Source: Vespula vulgaris
Lineage: Eukaryota; Arthropoda; Insecta; Hymenoptera; Vespidae
Direction of reading: 5' to 3'
DNA length: 64,000 nt
NCBI RefSeq assembly: GCF_905475345.1
Contig: NC_066595.1
Span: 7,291,001-7,355,000 of the forward strand
Made by a program: the position numbers and the translations under genes. Shown here piece by piece: positions 1 to 13,863 of this stretch. Position 1 is the stretch's first letter, and every line of letters starts with the position of its first letter. The notes below the pieces were generated by a model that was not told the DNA's origin, did not search any database, and saw only the letters and a list, made by a program, of their open reading frames with translations.

Positions 1-735
1 CCAAATAATCTACATTATATTCGCTAGACGGCAACGTATAATAGATGAGTTATGTTACCAATCTATTTCACTCGTCTACAGTACCAGCACTTACTTTCGT
101 ACAAAAGCATCAGCATGACGTAGAATCTCTAACCTTTATATCGATCTAAGTCGTCTACAGTTTGACGAACTGTTCGCTTCCGATTTTAAGAAAATTTTCG
201 TTTTTGTGTGAGACTCGATGTGGATATAAAAAGCGAACATTTCGTAAACTCTAGCGTGTGGACTGGAAAGCAATATCGAGTAAGAGTGTTGTAAAAATGA
301 TATCGAACTTTTCTTTTATACGTCCTAATAATTTTACGTTATTTGAAAACTTAAAATTGTGTCCCGAACGAAAAAAAAAGGGAAAAGAAAAAAAAATGAA
401 AAAGAAGTGGAGGTTGTTACATAAAGATTTTAAATTTAGGTAGGTACTCAAAGCGACATGTTGATCAAAAGGAAATTGAAATGACAGAAAAAGAAACATA
501 ATTTATTTTCATATGTTTCAATAAGCTTGAATATAGATAAGAGAAAAGAAAAATTACAAGATAGTAGAAAGTCTTATTATTGAATAAAAATAAAAATATG
601 TATACATAAATACAAAGTAGTATATATGTAATACCTACAATCACCATATTAAAATATTATTGGAAATAAACGTAAGTGACAGATACATAAATATACGATA
701 AGTAACATATCGATCAAAAAATCTATTCGTTACTA

Positions 736-740
<5 letters not shown>

Positions 741-815
<75 letters not shown>
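741..815. repeat. Compound (TA)n(GA)n microsatellite
   Basis: A (TA) run at about 741-774 passes directly into a (GA) run at about 775-815. It is pure enough to be polymorphic. No gene is attached. Confidence 0.95.
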
Positions 816-818
<3 letters not shown>

Positions 819-1078
819 TTAAGAATGCAAACAAGAATAAGAAAGAGTTCGAAACTAAAGATCGAAGCTGCGGCAAGGCCCACAGAAACAAGCGTGAAAC
901 TCGATTAGAATCTGCATTTTCATTTTTATTTCCTAAATAACACTTCCCCAGCTCCCACTCGCACATAGGCGTGGATACATATCTTGCGTAACATAAGAGC
1001 GAGGTGAATTCAGTTGATCGCGTCGAACAGTCGTGTACACCGCCCGCCGTTTACCATTCGCTACAGAACACTTGAAAG

Positions 1079-1084
<6 letters not shown>

Positions 1085-1128
<44 letters not shown>
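1085..1128. repeat. (GA)n microsatellite
   Basis: An uninterrupted AG/GA dinucleotide run of about 44 bp. Charged or Ser/Leu open frames across it are artefacts of the repeat. Confidence 0.95.
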
Positions 1129-1132
<4 letters not shown>

Positions 1133-3002
1133 GGCTTTGCAAGCGTTCTCCCTTGCTCTCCAGTTTTCTCTGGCCCTCGTGGTTCCTCTGCAATTCAAGC
1201 CCGTGTATGCACTTATCCATTGGTGCATAAATATATCATGTTTCACGCGTTAATTCGTTAAAGAAATCGACCTTTCGATTTTCACGCTGCTTATTTTTTG
1301 GTCACTCGTATCTAGAGCTCGTCAACAACACCTTTCCATTACAAATTTTTATTATACAAACTTTCCGATACGAAAAGCTCGGTGTTTATTTTTCATTTTT
1401 CACAAGTAAATCGATGGTAAACGTACGAATTGAATTTTACTTCGATTCGATCGAAACAAAATTCAGAGATACGACAGTATCGTCGTACGTATAAACTTGC
1501 TCACGAAACAACGACTTACGAGCAGAGTCTGGGTTTATTACGATGGGAATATTCTAGAGAGGTTCGAAACGATGTTTTATAGGATACCTATGACTCTTTG
1601 ATGGTCATTCTATGAGGATGTACGATCATGATCCGTTTGATATAGATAGATACGTACACCTATGTACGTTCATGTTGAAATCGACAATTATAATTATCAT
1701 AATTTTCATTAATGTTTCATCATCATCTTAACATTTAAAACATATCGTTTTATTAAAAACAAAAAAAAGAAAAAGAAAAACGAAACAAAAGAAAGGACAA
1801 AATAATCGAAAAATAAATTTTATAAGATCGAAGTGATAGATATTATTCGGTTGACGGCTTAATCACTTGTCTATTTATTAGCTTTATCAAACGAGTAAAG
1901 ACAAACGAATGATACCAACAGCTTGCACCTTTTAAATGTTCAATTAATTCTGATATGGTAAAGCATCCGTTAGAACTGAGAACCGTAAGGGAACACGATT
2001 TGAAAACGGAGAGAACACGAGCGCGTGCGTTAATTGATGTGGTGTGGTCAATGGTCATGGAGGGGGATAGTCAATTTAACGATCTCCGTGACTACGACGT
2101 CTCTTGGAGGTTGTTTCGAGCGAAATTATATCAGAGAGTCTCGCGTTAATCGATTCGTTACTAATGCGATGCTGGGTAACTAGTATAGTAGATATAGTAT
2201 ATACATACCTACTTGTATATGATATATGTATAGTAGTTTGTGCGAATTATAGATCGGCACGTCGAACGAGTCGCAAGTTATAGAAAAGAACGAACGTTGA
2301 ACGTTAATTGGTCGTTACTACAACGTACATATATGTAAACGTTAATTGGTGTGTTTGAGAAATCGAACGGTTTCCTCGACTTCGTTTGTAAAGGTCGAAT
2401 CGAAGGAAGTAAATGATCTAAAGATTTTCCTATGATGAAAATTCTTATAAAGGCAAAAGGCGTGTACCGATCTGAAATAACCGAACAATGAAAAACCATA
2501 TATATCACGTTCATATTATTTGTCAAATAATTTTTATAAGTCAATGAGAATATCGAACGATCTATGGATACCTTAACAGAATCGATCTTTCTCCGAAGAA
2601 AGATTGAAGATCAGAAAAAGTTATCGATCTTCGATTAAACGAATCGAAGAAGCTTCCGGTGATTCCGTTAAGCGAATAACACGGATTCCCGCATCCGGAG
2701 ACACCTGGTTATAAACGACTGGTAACGCCTTCGGCCTAGATTCTAGAGCATGAACTTATCGGGAGCGAGCCGTGGCTATCGTTGCGCAAGCGACCACTCC
2801 ACAATGCCTTCGAACATAGCAAAAAGTAAGTGGCAAGCTTGTTCGCTCACTCGCGTACCGATCGAAACGACGCGACGCGCCGATTGGTCGATCGACCGAC
2901 TCGCGTTCTCGCGAACACGTTTCTCTATAGCACAGATTCGATCTGTACCGTCTGTCTGCTGCACTCGAGTTGCACGACGGTCGACGATTTTTTTCCATCT
3001 CT

Positions 3003-3048
3003 ACGCGTCCTTTCTTTCTCTTCCTTTCTCTCTCATTCTCTTCACCTT

Positions 3049-3087
<39 letters not shown>
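3003..3087. repeat. (CT)n-rich tract
   Basis: A pyrimidine tract on the plus strand with a clean (TC) run at about 3061-3087, preceded by an imperfect CT/CTTT stretch. Confidence 0.9.
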
Positions 3088-3090
<3 letters not shown>

Positions 3091-5310
3091 ACTCTTCCTT
3101 TCTTTCGTCGTTGATCGAGTCATTTGAAGAGTCAATTAACACGACGAACCAATTCTAGTACGTTACGCTGTCTTCAATTAAAAGCACTCCATAGATAATT
3201 AGAAAGATAAAGACAATGCAAAAGATTCGGTTGGAAAACATTTCTTGGTATTTTCTCTTTTTCCTTCTTCTTCTTCTTCCTTTAGAAACTGTCAGAAATG
3301 AAAAGATAAACGTGAGACGATTTTACGGCCTACGTCATCGAAGGTGTCTATGCGGATAAAACATCTTTAGCCAGCGGGAAGCTACCCGATCGCCGTTCCT
3401 TGGAATTCTCCTTCAAGCTCGCGACAATATTGACGCATCGACTTAACCACGACCCTCGTCAAAGCCGTTATCTTTCTTTTCATCCGTTTTGCAAATATCT
3501 ATATAGAAAAGTTTAGAATCGATAAGTAGCTCGTATCGTAATTATTTCGATTTTCCAAGCTTTCTTTTTCTCTCTTTTTTTATTATATCTCAATGACGTC
3601 AATCGTCGACACACTGACCTATGCACATACGTCACGTTTAAGTCGTGACGTCGCCGATAAGTCCCGATAAGTCAATCTTTTAAACATCGAATTTTTTTAC
3701 AGGTGTCGCGAAAGTTTTCCGAACATAGCGTCAGACAGGTATGCCGGTAAAAGGAACAACTAGAAACGAAACAAATCGAACGTTCTTTAACGTATCTCTT
3801 AGCTGTCTCTAAAGTGGTAGCAACGTTTTTGTAAGAAACTTTATAACCCGTAATCGTTCGGACGTTTGGACGTTTCTCTAGTCAGAATAGCCATTACACG
3901 ACGTTAGGAATTCAGGTTTCGCGTGCTTCTGCAATGTCGAGAGAAATATCATATTCCTTTTGTTTCTTCCTAAATAATCGTCAAAATGACTTGTAAATCT
4001 TGATATCGATCGTAATAATGTTATAAAAAAGAATCTAAATAATCTATCAGAAGAAAGAATAACATAAAATATTACGTTTCCGTATAGGACAAAACGCGAT
4101 TATGCAATGATTATCGTTTTTCACAAACTCATTTACACGTTAACATTAACAATAGATAGGAAGGTACGTAATTTAGACGAATGCATTGATAGATCGTACG
4201 ATTTGCCAATGTTTAACGCGCGGAAAGAAAGTGAACGGAGAAAATTGTATAAGTAGCTATGTAAAGTTACGCAATCTAACGTTGCCACGTTTATTTTAAG
4301 AAAATTAGTCAGGATTTCTCTCTCTCCCTCTTTTTCTCTCTCTTTTTCTTTTCCTCATAATTCAGAGTTGAGAAACTCAAAATCGAAGGTTCTTATAGGG
4401 TCAATGTCGAAAGTCATGTAGATTCGCGAGCTTTGACGTGGAAACAGGGTTGCGTGAACAAACGTAGCGCGATTTCGCGAATATCGTGCGGTGTTGTGCG
4501 CGACGATGCTTGAGAATGTATCGTGCGCCTTCGCTTGGAAGAACGCGTTCGTCTACAAACGAACTCGTTAACGAGCTCGCGATATTCGTCGTAACGGGAG
4601 TTGGAATAATTTTGTACATGAATATATGTATGATATAGTATACGCGCATGGATAGTCGCGAACTGTTACGTAGAAAGAACATTGGGACATTGGTGTCCCT
4701 GCTAATTAACGAGAGCGAGTTTTTAACGGAGGAGGCACGAGATAGGCCTCGTATCGACACCTTACGATTTTAAAAAACTTGACGAAGGGGAACGAGAAGA
4801 GATGCTTGTTTAGCCGTAGCTGGTGGTTAGTTTTGTAGTTCGGCTTAGCTCGGTTCTTCTCGGCGCGGCGATCTATCGGTTTCGCTGTCCGTCCAGCCAA
4901 TAGATCGATGCCGAGTGTTGGTTGCGTTTTATATGCGTATATGGTCCTTGTGGTGGTGGTAACCAATCCGATCGTGGACACGCATTACACGCGTGTACTC
5001 GAGACGAGGTCGGACCCGAGAGCCGTTACCGAGAGCGAAGTTGGACCCAACTCGAGAACCGCTCCAGAGAGAAAGAGAGAACCACTCGCACCAACATTGC
5101 ACCGCCGGAATGCAGTTATTATTCAACGTTTACGCGACACGCTCTCGCGAGCGCCGTGCCGCACCGTTCATTAATATGCGGCTAGCTATGGCGCACACGC
5201 ATCTACCCACATATGGATTTATCTGCGTACGTCATCCTGTAAATTGCTCTCCCTTCGGACTAGTGCGATAATTGATTTATTCAAAATATTGAAAAATTTC
5301 AGAGAAATCG

Positions 5311-5312
<2 letters not shown>

Positions 5313-5352
<40 letters not shown>
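5313..5352. repeat. (GA)n microsatellite
   Basis: A 40 bp pure GA dinucleotide run. Confidence 0.95.
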
Positions 5353-5354
<2 letters not shown>

Positions 5355-6130
5355 AAGAGAAGGGGAGAGAGATCGGTAATCCATGTTTCTGAGTCCATGA
5401 GTTTAGACGAGTTTTCAACGAAGCATGGAGGAAAGCTTGCTCGACGAGAACGAAATTACGCTTTAAAAACGAACGAAATTAGCGCTGATAGAGAACGATC
5501 GCGTTGTTATATAATCCGACTAATTAGTATGTAATTAGCGCGACTCGATGTTGTGGCTGCTTTCATTGGATTTATCTTTTGTGGTAAACATAGACGAAAT
5601 AAGGGAGAAAACATTCTTATGCTTTTACCCATGGGTTGGCTTTCTAGCCCAATTTTGTGCTCATACGTTGCACGGAATAAAAAAAAAAGAAAATAGAAGA
5701 TGCCGTAGTTTTATAATATGATTTATTTAAAAGATACATGGATTTCCTTGTATGTCAGGAACATCTAAAATTCATATAGATCGGATAAAACCTAAAAGCA
5801 CGTATTCCCTCTGAATAGAATAGCTACGTGTTGCGGAAAAACGTATCTTTCACCGATATACCGGAAATGAAAAATCCCCACAAAAATCATTCATTCTTAA
5901 CCACGTTGAAACATTTATATTTGATTTTTTAAATTATAATGAAAGTTGAACACTTTAAAAGATAATACTTTGATTGTTCCGATGAGAGAAAATATCGATT
6001 TCACCGCAATAAGCGAGTTCTTATAATAATAAGAGATCTTCGGAAAGGTCAAGTTGGTTTGAAATATTGCTTTCCCATAAAAGCTTCTTAGATGATAGTT
6101 AATCTATCTGTTTTGATCGATTTCCCACAC

Positions 6131-6132
<2 letters not shown>

Positions 6133-6173
<41 letters not shown>
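6133..6173. repeat. (AT)n microsatellite
   Basis: About 20 AT units, uninterrupted. Confidence 0.95.
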
Positions 6174-6181
<8 letters not shown>

Positions 6182-7193
6182 GAAAATTATCTTCAAATAG
6201 ATTTTGGAGATATAACCGCGTAACCGACGGCAAAACAAATTAGAACGTAACGTGAAAGCTTCGAACAGCTTCCAACTTTGTAAGGACGTTGAATCGTACA
6301 CGATGGTTGAAAAAGCAAAGAGCCAAAGTGCTTTGGGGAGTAGAAGATACCACATCGCCAAGAAAGTGAGTTCAGATGCGTATATCGGTTTACAAACCAC
6401 TGATACCTTGGCCACTTCCTCGGAGGTCCGGTCAGGAAGCATTCTCATAACCTTTGAAATAAGATTTCGACGAATCGATCTCAGCTATCGCATGACTTGC
6501 CACGTTCGCTGCATTCCTTGCGGTCTCTGATGTTTCTCTCATATACCACGGATGTTTACTTATGACCCGTCTAAAAGTTTCGACGTCGATCGAACACGTA
6601 GCCCGAAATTTCCGGTCATCGTCGAATAGATATAAACGTCCGACCAAACTCCTTCCCTCCAATACAGTCGAGTTTTCACGATGATATTCGAAAACAATAG
6701 AATATTAACGAACGGAGTTTACCGATTCGTTATTGTTATCATTGTCAATCGGACCATGAAACTTTGAAAAAAAAAAAAAAGAAAAAGAGAGAGAGAGAGA
6801 GGAAAAAGAAAAAAGATTTTTCATCGAAAAAACGGAGTTTGATTTCAATTCGATAGAAAGAATCCATAAAACAATTGGACATCATTTTCTTCTTCGTATT
6901 CCCAGGGCGCGACCGATTTTGAAATCTCGAACGGGCTTTAAAGAATTTGTAGGGATTTGTGGAGACACGTAGGGGAGGGATTGCTCGAGCATGACACGAA
7001 ACGATACGAAATCGTTTTCTCGAGGGAAAATGTTGTTCACGACTGTACCGAAGTAGAGATACCCGAGGCCGTTGGATGCCAAAGCAACTGGGGGTATTCC
7101 CAGAGCGTGAACCGGAGCATTTTCTATACGCATGGACACGCACTCGGTTACCGATCGCTACATATAAGCGCAAAGATAGGCGTGTCTCTCGTT

Positions 7194-7340
7194 TCTCTCT
7201 CTCTCTCTCTTTTTCTCTCTCTATCTATCTATCTATCTATCTATCTATTTGTCTCTCACTCTCAATCTCTCTCTCTCTCTCTCTGTTTCTCTTTTCCGTT
7301 CGCTTGCAGTTCGGTCGTGTGTGCGCGCGCGCGCGCGCGC
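7194..7340. repeat. Compound CT / CTAT / CG simple repeat
   Basis: A (CT) run leads into an (ATCT) tetranucleotide run at about 7221-7248, then more CT, then a (GC) run at about 7323-7340. The GC dinucleotide run is unusual in this AT-rich DNA and could adopt Z-DNA. Confidence 0.9.
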
Positions 7341-9560
7341 CCTCTCCACGGGAAAAGTAGAACTGGAGAAAGAGACCGGTGCTAGCTAGAGTCGTTTACC
7401 TACCCTCCTAAGCACCGTTCGTAGACCGGAAGAACATTGTGCAATCAATTAGCATACGCATACCTTGTTCAACTGGTGCAACCCTAACTTCAATTCCAAT
7501 CTCTGTGAAATCGATGCCAAGTCGATATCTTGGTACTTATTAAACGATCGATCGTGCCTTTTAAATCTTTATCGATCATTCGATAGATTATCATCCCTTT
7601 AATTCGCGATAAAAGAGTTTATTCTTTCTCTATAGTAATCATACGTTTTAAGGACGAACGAAATAAGTTTCTTCTGAATTCGGATCAATAGCAATTTTCT
7701 TTTCGAATTAGCAAAGAGAAAGCATATGATATATCAAAGACTTTCGCATGTTTCCTGAGATATTTGAATAGATTGGCAAAGGGATACGTTAAAATGATAA
7801 TGAACTCGTCTATAATGTCGATACTATTACGTTATTTTTGTTAAAACCTTATAAGACGAAACCGCTTGAACGTGGTAGTGATACGTCAGAAGGTACTCCC
7901 ACGATACCGTCGTAAATGTAACGTTTTACATAACGTTCTTAGACAGACTACGAGTATGGACATTTCCTGAGCGAAGAGCATTGATATTTATGCAAATTAT
8001 CATGATACATATTACGGACAATACACGCGAGACGCGATCATTGGAACGCGGAGAAAGTATAGGCCGATCTTGTAATGGTGAATTTAAAAGTCGATATTTT
8101 ATAAGAACAATCGAGTCGTCGATTGTATTGCTTTCGAAGAATAAAAATGCGAATGCAAGAGCTCGAGTTAAAGAGCAATAGAGTTATCGAGCAATCGTTT
8201 CGCGATTTTCTTTTCGTTTCGAGATACTCTAACGTTCTGTCTAATAAATATATTTAACGTGTTATTTTTCTCATTCTTTCTTTTCCTTTCTTTTTGTTTC
8301 GTATCATAGATAAGCGTGAAATCGATAAGCGATAAATTTCCCGACAAAGCGACAACGAATAAAGACCCGTTGCGATTACGCGAGGATACTGGTGATTATG
8401 TGGCCGAAGGAACACGGAAATTACCTATACTTGTTTTCTATACCGGTGGGTCGGTCGATCAGTCGATCGGTTTACGCGGTCCGACGATTCAAGCCGACCG
8501 CTAAGGATAGATGATCTTTCTCAGACTTAAATGTCACGATACATATACCATAGCTGGCTGGAGATAATGCGATCGTTTAGACTGTCCATTTCGTATTTTT
8601 TCTCAAAGGAGTAATGTAATAGGATATAGTTGATAATAAAAGAAAATTTGTCGACCAATCGGAATTCATAACGTACCGAACGTACTAAAAAGGAGAGAAA
8701 AGATCTAAAGAATCTATCGTTATTCAATCGAATGTTAACTATTCGTTAGAAAATACCATTGATAAAATAATATACTACCGTACCATGTGAAAGTAATTAA
8801 TGTAGAAATATATATCGTATATCAAAGATATTTATTCGTATAATAATCTTAAACGGATATTACATCTAACAAACGTGAATATACGGTATTATAGTCTACT
8901 TGTTATGGATTAAGATTAAGCTGTTAAAACTTCGGAGAGTTTCACTTTTTGAAGAATTTCATGTATATATGAAAATAAACGACAGATAAATACTGACGAA
9001 GAATAAAATAAATGTCGATTAAATTACTTTTCTCCTTATATTAACGTAAAGGAGTTCGGTGAAATATCGACGTGCGTGAAATCAAGGCGGATAGTGTAGC
9101 AACGTTCATGTAGTACTGTACAGTACGACGATGCGAGAATATGTTCGAGCAATAGCAAGCAAGTAAGCGAGTAAGCAAGCGAACGAGCGAGCGAGCGAAC
9201 GAGTCAACGAGCTGCAGAACACGGAAATGATGGGCAGTTCTGTGCTGGACAGCGGTAGCCCACACTATTCCACTGCTCCACCTATTGCGTAAGATACTTT
9301 CGAGCCTGGTTGCAGTTTCGAAGCGAAGTGTAGCACGAATGAGAGAGAACGAAGGTGCTACAGCGGCTCTTTCGTCCTTTTTTCTTCCTCCAGCTCTCCT
9401 ATTTCTTCCTTCGATCTATTTTTTTCTCCTCTAAGGTCGCTTAATTCAATTTTCTTCCTTTTTATCTTTTCGTTTTTAAGCTCTTACCGACTACTTCTCA
9501 TTTCGTTGGAATTTGCCTCGATAAGTTTTTTTTTTCTTCTTCTATTTGAAGCGCAATAAT

Positions 9561-9598
9561 TCTTTTCTTTTCTTTTCTTTTCTTTTCTTTTCTTTTCC
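9561..9598. repeat. (TTTTC)n pentanucleotide repeat
   Basis: About seven tandem TTTTC units, followed by a T-rich tract. Confidence 0.9.
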
Positions 9599-10041
9599 TT
9601 CTTTTTTTTATTTTCTTTTATTTCCATTTTCTTTTTTTATTCAATTATTACGAGCCTTTCGAGTAGACAGAAGTTCATTCGTATTCATGAGCTCGCTAAA
9701 TTATCAGTCAGCGAATTTTCCCAGTAAATATATCTCTTTATACGTTTAGCCATTCGCCTGCTACCATTCGCTCGCTTACTCTATTTCACTCTCTTCTCTT
9801 CTTTCTCTTTTTTCTTTTTTTCCTTTCTTTTTATTATCTCAGTTTTCACGAGAGAAATAATAGAATTCTTTTTTAACAAAAGATATTTAATTTGACGCAA
9901 GAGAAATTGATGATTTGCAACATATGTAGCAATAATGCAATAGGATTAAACCGAGGAAATAGAAATGAGAGAAGGTAAAGTTGGAGCTTCCGGTGCATTC
10001 TGAGTCAATTAAACTTCCTCCGCTGGTATTGTAGGCTTGCA

Positions 10042-10042
<1 letters not shown>

Positions 10043-10091
<49 letters not shown>
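10043..10091. repeat. (TA)n microsatellite
   Basis: About 24 TA units without interruption. Confidence 0.95.
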
Positions 10092-10093
<2 letters not shown>

Positions 10094-11102
10094 TACCTAC
10101 GAATACTAGCGGAATAGTATATTCGAGCTTTGAACCCTTATAAGATCTTTGAACGTGTATAATATATATTATAAACGGTTAAAATGAAATATCATTATCA
10201 AAATAGTGATCTCTATATTGGATGAATTAGAATCTTACACAATTTTTACTATTTTTAAAGAATACATATAATCTCTATTGCATTTATATATTAATTAGTA
10301 TGATTGTTTAAAAAATACAAGGTAAATTCTTATATATGAAAATATTAATCACTTTGATAAACTTCGTCGAAAATATACACCTGTGTTTACATGTACAGTT
10401 TAGAAAAGGAAATAAATAAAATCAAAGCAGATGTAACGTTTAAAGTTTCTACTCTTTCCAATGGGAGATGACAATTCTCCAATGATTTGCATTCGGATGA
10501 ATGCACGCGCACTCACCTCCTACCACTCTGAGAAAGAGAGAGAGAAAGAGAAAGAGAGAGAAAAGTATAAACTAGTGACTAGTCGACAACTTAGAAACCA
10601 ACTAACCGGGCAACCTACTGACTGACTCTCTTATTTCACGCTCGAGTTTAGAGACTCGAACTAGACGCGTCTTGCACTGTCGCCTCTCTTCTTCCTTTTC
10701 ACTTCTCAACAAGCTGTTCCCAATCGATCGATCTCGATTTTGAAATCGTACCTCGTTATAATACCGACCGATCCTTCTTATTTTGCGACATATGTTTAAG
10801 ACCAAAGGAAAACGTCAAAGTCGAATCGACGAGTAATCACGAGCACGAAGGAGGAGCACGTAGTCACGAAGCGCGACGTTCGTTTTCACAGTGGCGTCGA
10901 CGACAATCGAGTTTTCCCATGGATACCCCCACCATTAAGTTCTTCCTCGCTGTTTACACTTTGTTCTTTTCAAGAATATAGTTTCTCTATTTTCACATTT
11001 TTTCTTTTTTTTATTTCATAAATATTCGTAGTAAAATCGGCCAATATCTCTGATGTAATCGATCTAATTATTGTGTAATAGATATTTTTCTCGTTTCTCT
11101 TT

Positions 11103-11104
<2 letters not shown>

Positions 11105-11137
<33 letters not shown>
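11105..11137. repeat. Poly(T) tract
   Basis: A 33-base T run. No flanking target-site duplication or retroposed coding sequence is recognisable, so an origin as the tail of a minus-strand retrocopy is not supported. Confidence 0.9.
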
Positions 11138-11142
<5 letters not shown>

Positions 11143-13819
11143 CATAATTCATACTAGCGATAGGATACATGGATACAATTTTCTTTTAATCTCTTTCTTT
11201 TTCCGATGACTTTTTATAATATAAAATAAAAATTATATTTAACATCCGTCTAGGCTCTTAGTCCTTAGACCATGTTTTAAACATCTTGGTCTTTCTCGAC
11301 TCGTTTGCGACCTTCGTCCTTGATATCTTGCAGTCATCTCAAACTCAATAACAATTCGTAAAATAGAATAATAGGCTCGAGCTAGAAATAGGAGAATTTT
11401 GTACGAGTCCGTTTGCGCCTTTGGCACTGCTTCGAACCAACAACTTGGTTTCTCTACGGCGTACCTATCTGCTACGTATGCATGTATGTACTGAGAGAGA
11501 AAGAGCAAGTAAGAGAACGCGTGCACGCTTGCGCACCTCGATTCGTTTAACCGCGCGTCGTTGCATAACCATTTGCCTTTTCTTCCGTTCGCACGGAACG
11601 AAATACGCGCGAACAGAATGCGCCTTAGAAAAGTGCCAATTTTCTTTTGATTTTTATTAGTTAACCTTTATCAAGTTATTCGACCTTTCGATATTTTGCA
11701 AGAAAAGATTTCCATTCCAAATTTTATATTAATGAAAAGTAATAATTTCCATTGGTATTTATTATTCATTTTATTTCTTATTATATTCATTGTAAATTAA
11801 CGTTACGAAAGACTTCGATACGATCGAAGTCAGGGCTGAATCGGTTAAGATTCGTCACTAGTACTCCATGGAGAAAGGGATACGCTCCGATTGGTACACT
11901 CTTGATGCATAAGAACTTTATTGTCAATGTTGCTATCGCTGTTTTGTCCCTGAAGCAGGTACATACACCACTGCAATGTCGACTAGTTCGAACTTTAATA
12001 GATCCTTTCGAACGTTCCTTTACATTAAACGATTTACTTATTTTTCTTTTCTTTTTTATTTTTATTTTTTTTGTTTGCAAAGCGGTTAATTTATATGCAA
12101 TAAATCGAACGAAACTGACTATCGTCCAACACTTTTTTCAGATACCTTCGAATTTTTCCAAGCATATATCGAAGAATTTTAATATAACAAATAAAGAAAG
12201 TAGTCCATCCAAATTCGCACCTCTCGTTCACTTTCAACCTGTTAATCTCACGTTTTATTAAGAGGAGGAAAATGAATTGGTACGTTGACTAGGAAAAAGG
12301 TTTAACGATCTACGAAACGTCAACGATCGTTACCGTTAAATGACACTGTAGAACTCGACACCTTTATTACAATTCGGTTCACGGATCTAACAACCATGTA
12401 AGTGGTCTAGAAAGTTGCCTTATCAGATGCGGATGCGTAAATAGCGATGGCCCGAAGCATGTTGATCGAAGATCAATTAATTCGCGAAAAACGTTTTCTT
12501 ATTCGGAAATACTGAAGAAAACGACTTTCATTTTTCTTTCGTCATACGTTTACCGAAATGTAATCTTTTTTCTTTTCCTTTTTTTTTGTTTCACGAAAAT
12601 GTAATATATATATATAGAAAAGAAATTCATGTACGATCGTATCGAACAAATTTATTCGAAGCTGGCAATTACGCGGAACCTTTCGTCGGAAACATAATAA
12701 CTTAACACGCGCGTTGATTAATAAGAAATTATATAATAATAATAAATAATTCAAATAATTCAAATATATCGCGTTTATTAATCAAAGAAATATTGTAACA
12801 TCACTACGAAGTATTTCGACAAAATTTAATCCCCTTTTTTATCGCGCGAACAACTTGACGACGATGATAACGATGACAACAACGGAGGATCGATCGACCG
12901 ATCGATGAAACACGACCGGCGCGTGTAGATCACTTTCGCGCCGATCGAGCAGCGATGGCGGTGCACGAAGGGTGAGCGAGAACGCAAAAGAATCGTCTAC
13001 AGCAGCGGAGCGGCTTTATATATTCTAAACCGGTCAGAGCTACCGAGCGAGCGAGAAAAGATTCGTGCGGGCGACTTTCGCGATCAACAAACATTTTTCG
13101 TAGACTTCAAATAATATAATGGCTTTCACTTTGCAAAGCCGGAAAATCATGAGTCCGTGATATACGTGGAATCGGACGAAAAGTAAGCTAATTAACACGA
13201 TGTAACGAGCAAACATTCTTCTCTTTCCAACTTCTTAACTATCTTCCTCTCTCTCTCTTTCTCTCTCTCTCTCTTTCTCTCTCTCATTCTTTGTTTCATT
13301 ATTCATCCAAATCTTTTCATCATCAACTATTTTACTTTCTCAAATTTCATCGAACTTGACAAGGAACCGTTCATTTTGTCGAAAGCTTTTATAATTTAAA
13401 AAGCTCCGTTACAAATTATAAAGTAGATTCCCTTTTTCTATGTCTCTTCTGTTCGCGAGATATCTCGATTGAATAAGGACACGAAAAAGGGTAAGCAAAA
13501 GGGATACCGCTATCATTTCGTTCGTTTCAAACCAAGCGATATAACGCTCCCGTCGCTTGGTGACGGTTACTCGATAGTTAGAATTAGTAGGTTGAGGTAA
13601 TAAGTAACGAACGAGCGACGGCGGTAGCAGGCAATCTATTTAGAAAAGAATTCAGGTCTCTTAAGGCCATTCAACGACCCGTAATTCCAACTCTTTAGAA
13701 CGTTTCGCGCTGCTCTAAACGCGAAACTCCTTTTCGATGCAAGGTGCCTCGTTTCCACGTAACGAGCGGGCCATAATCAGGACTACGCGTCGCCATTCTT
13801 GGATCCCTTTCTCTCTTCC

Positions 13820-13830
<11 letters not shown>

Positions 13831-13856
<26 letters not shown>
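13831..13856. repeat. (CT)n microsatellite
   Basis: A CT dinucleotide run inside a longer pyrimidine tract. Confidence 0.9.

Positions 13857-13863
<7 letters not shown>

Noticed and set aside
1085..1128. Possible CRISPR-like or satellite structure in the GA repeats
   Set aside because: These are plain dinucleotide microsatellites with no spacers; the host is a eukaryote.
2710..2831. TATAAAC box, ATG at 2750 and donor-like GTAAGT at 2826
   Set aside because: The TATA-to-ATG distance is only about 40 nt, leaving almost no leader. The 25-codon peptide has no signal sequence, and no downstream exon could be matched.
4401..4760. Minus-strand frame of 119 codons in a CpG-rich stretch
   Set aside because: No recognisable domain, no clear signal peptide, no promoter or splice context; most likely chance in GC-richer DNA.
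11105..11137. Poly(T) as the tail of a processed retrocopy
   Set aside because: No target-site duplication or coding remnant on the minus strand was found next to it.
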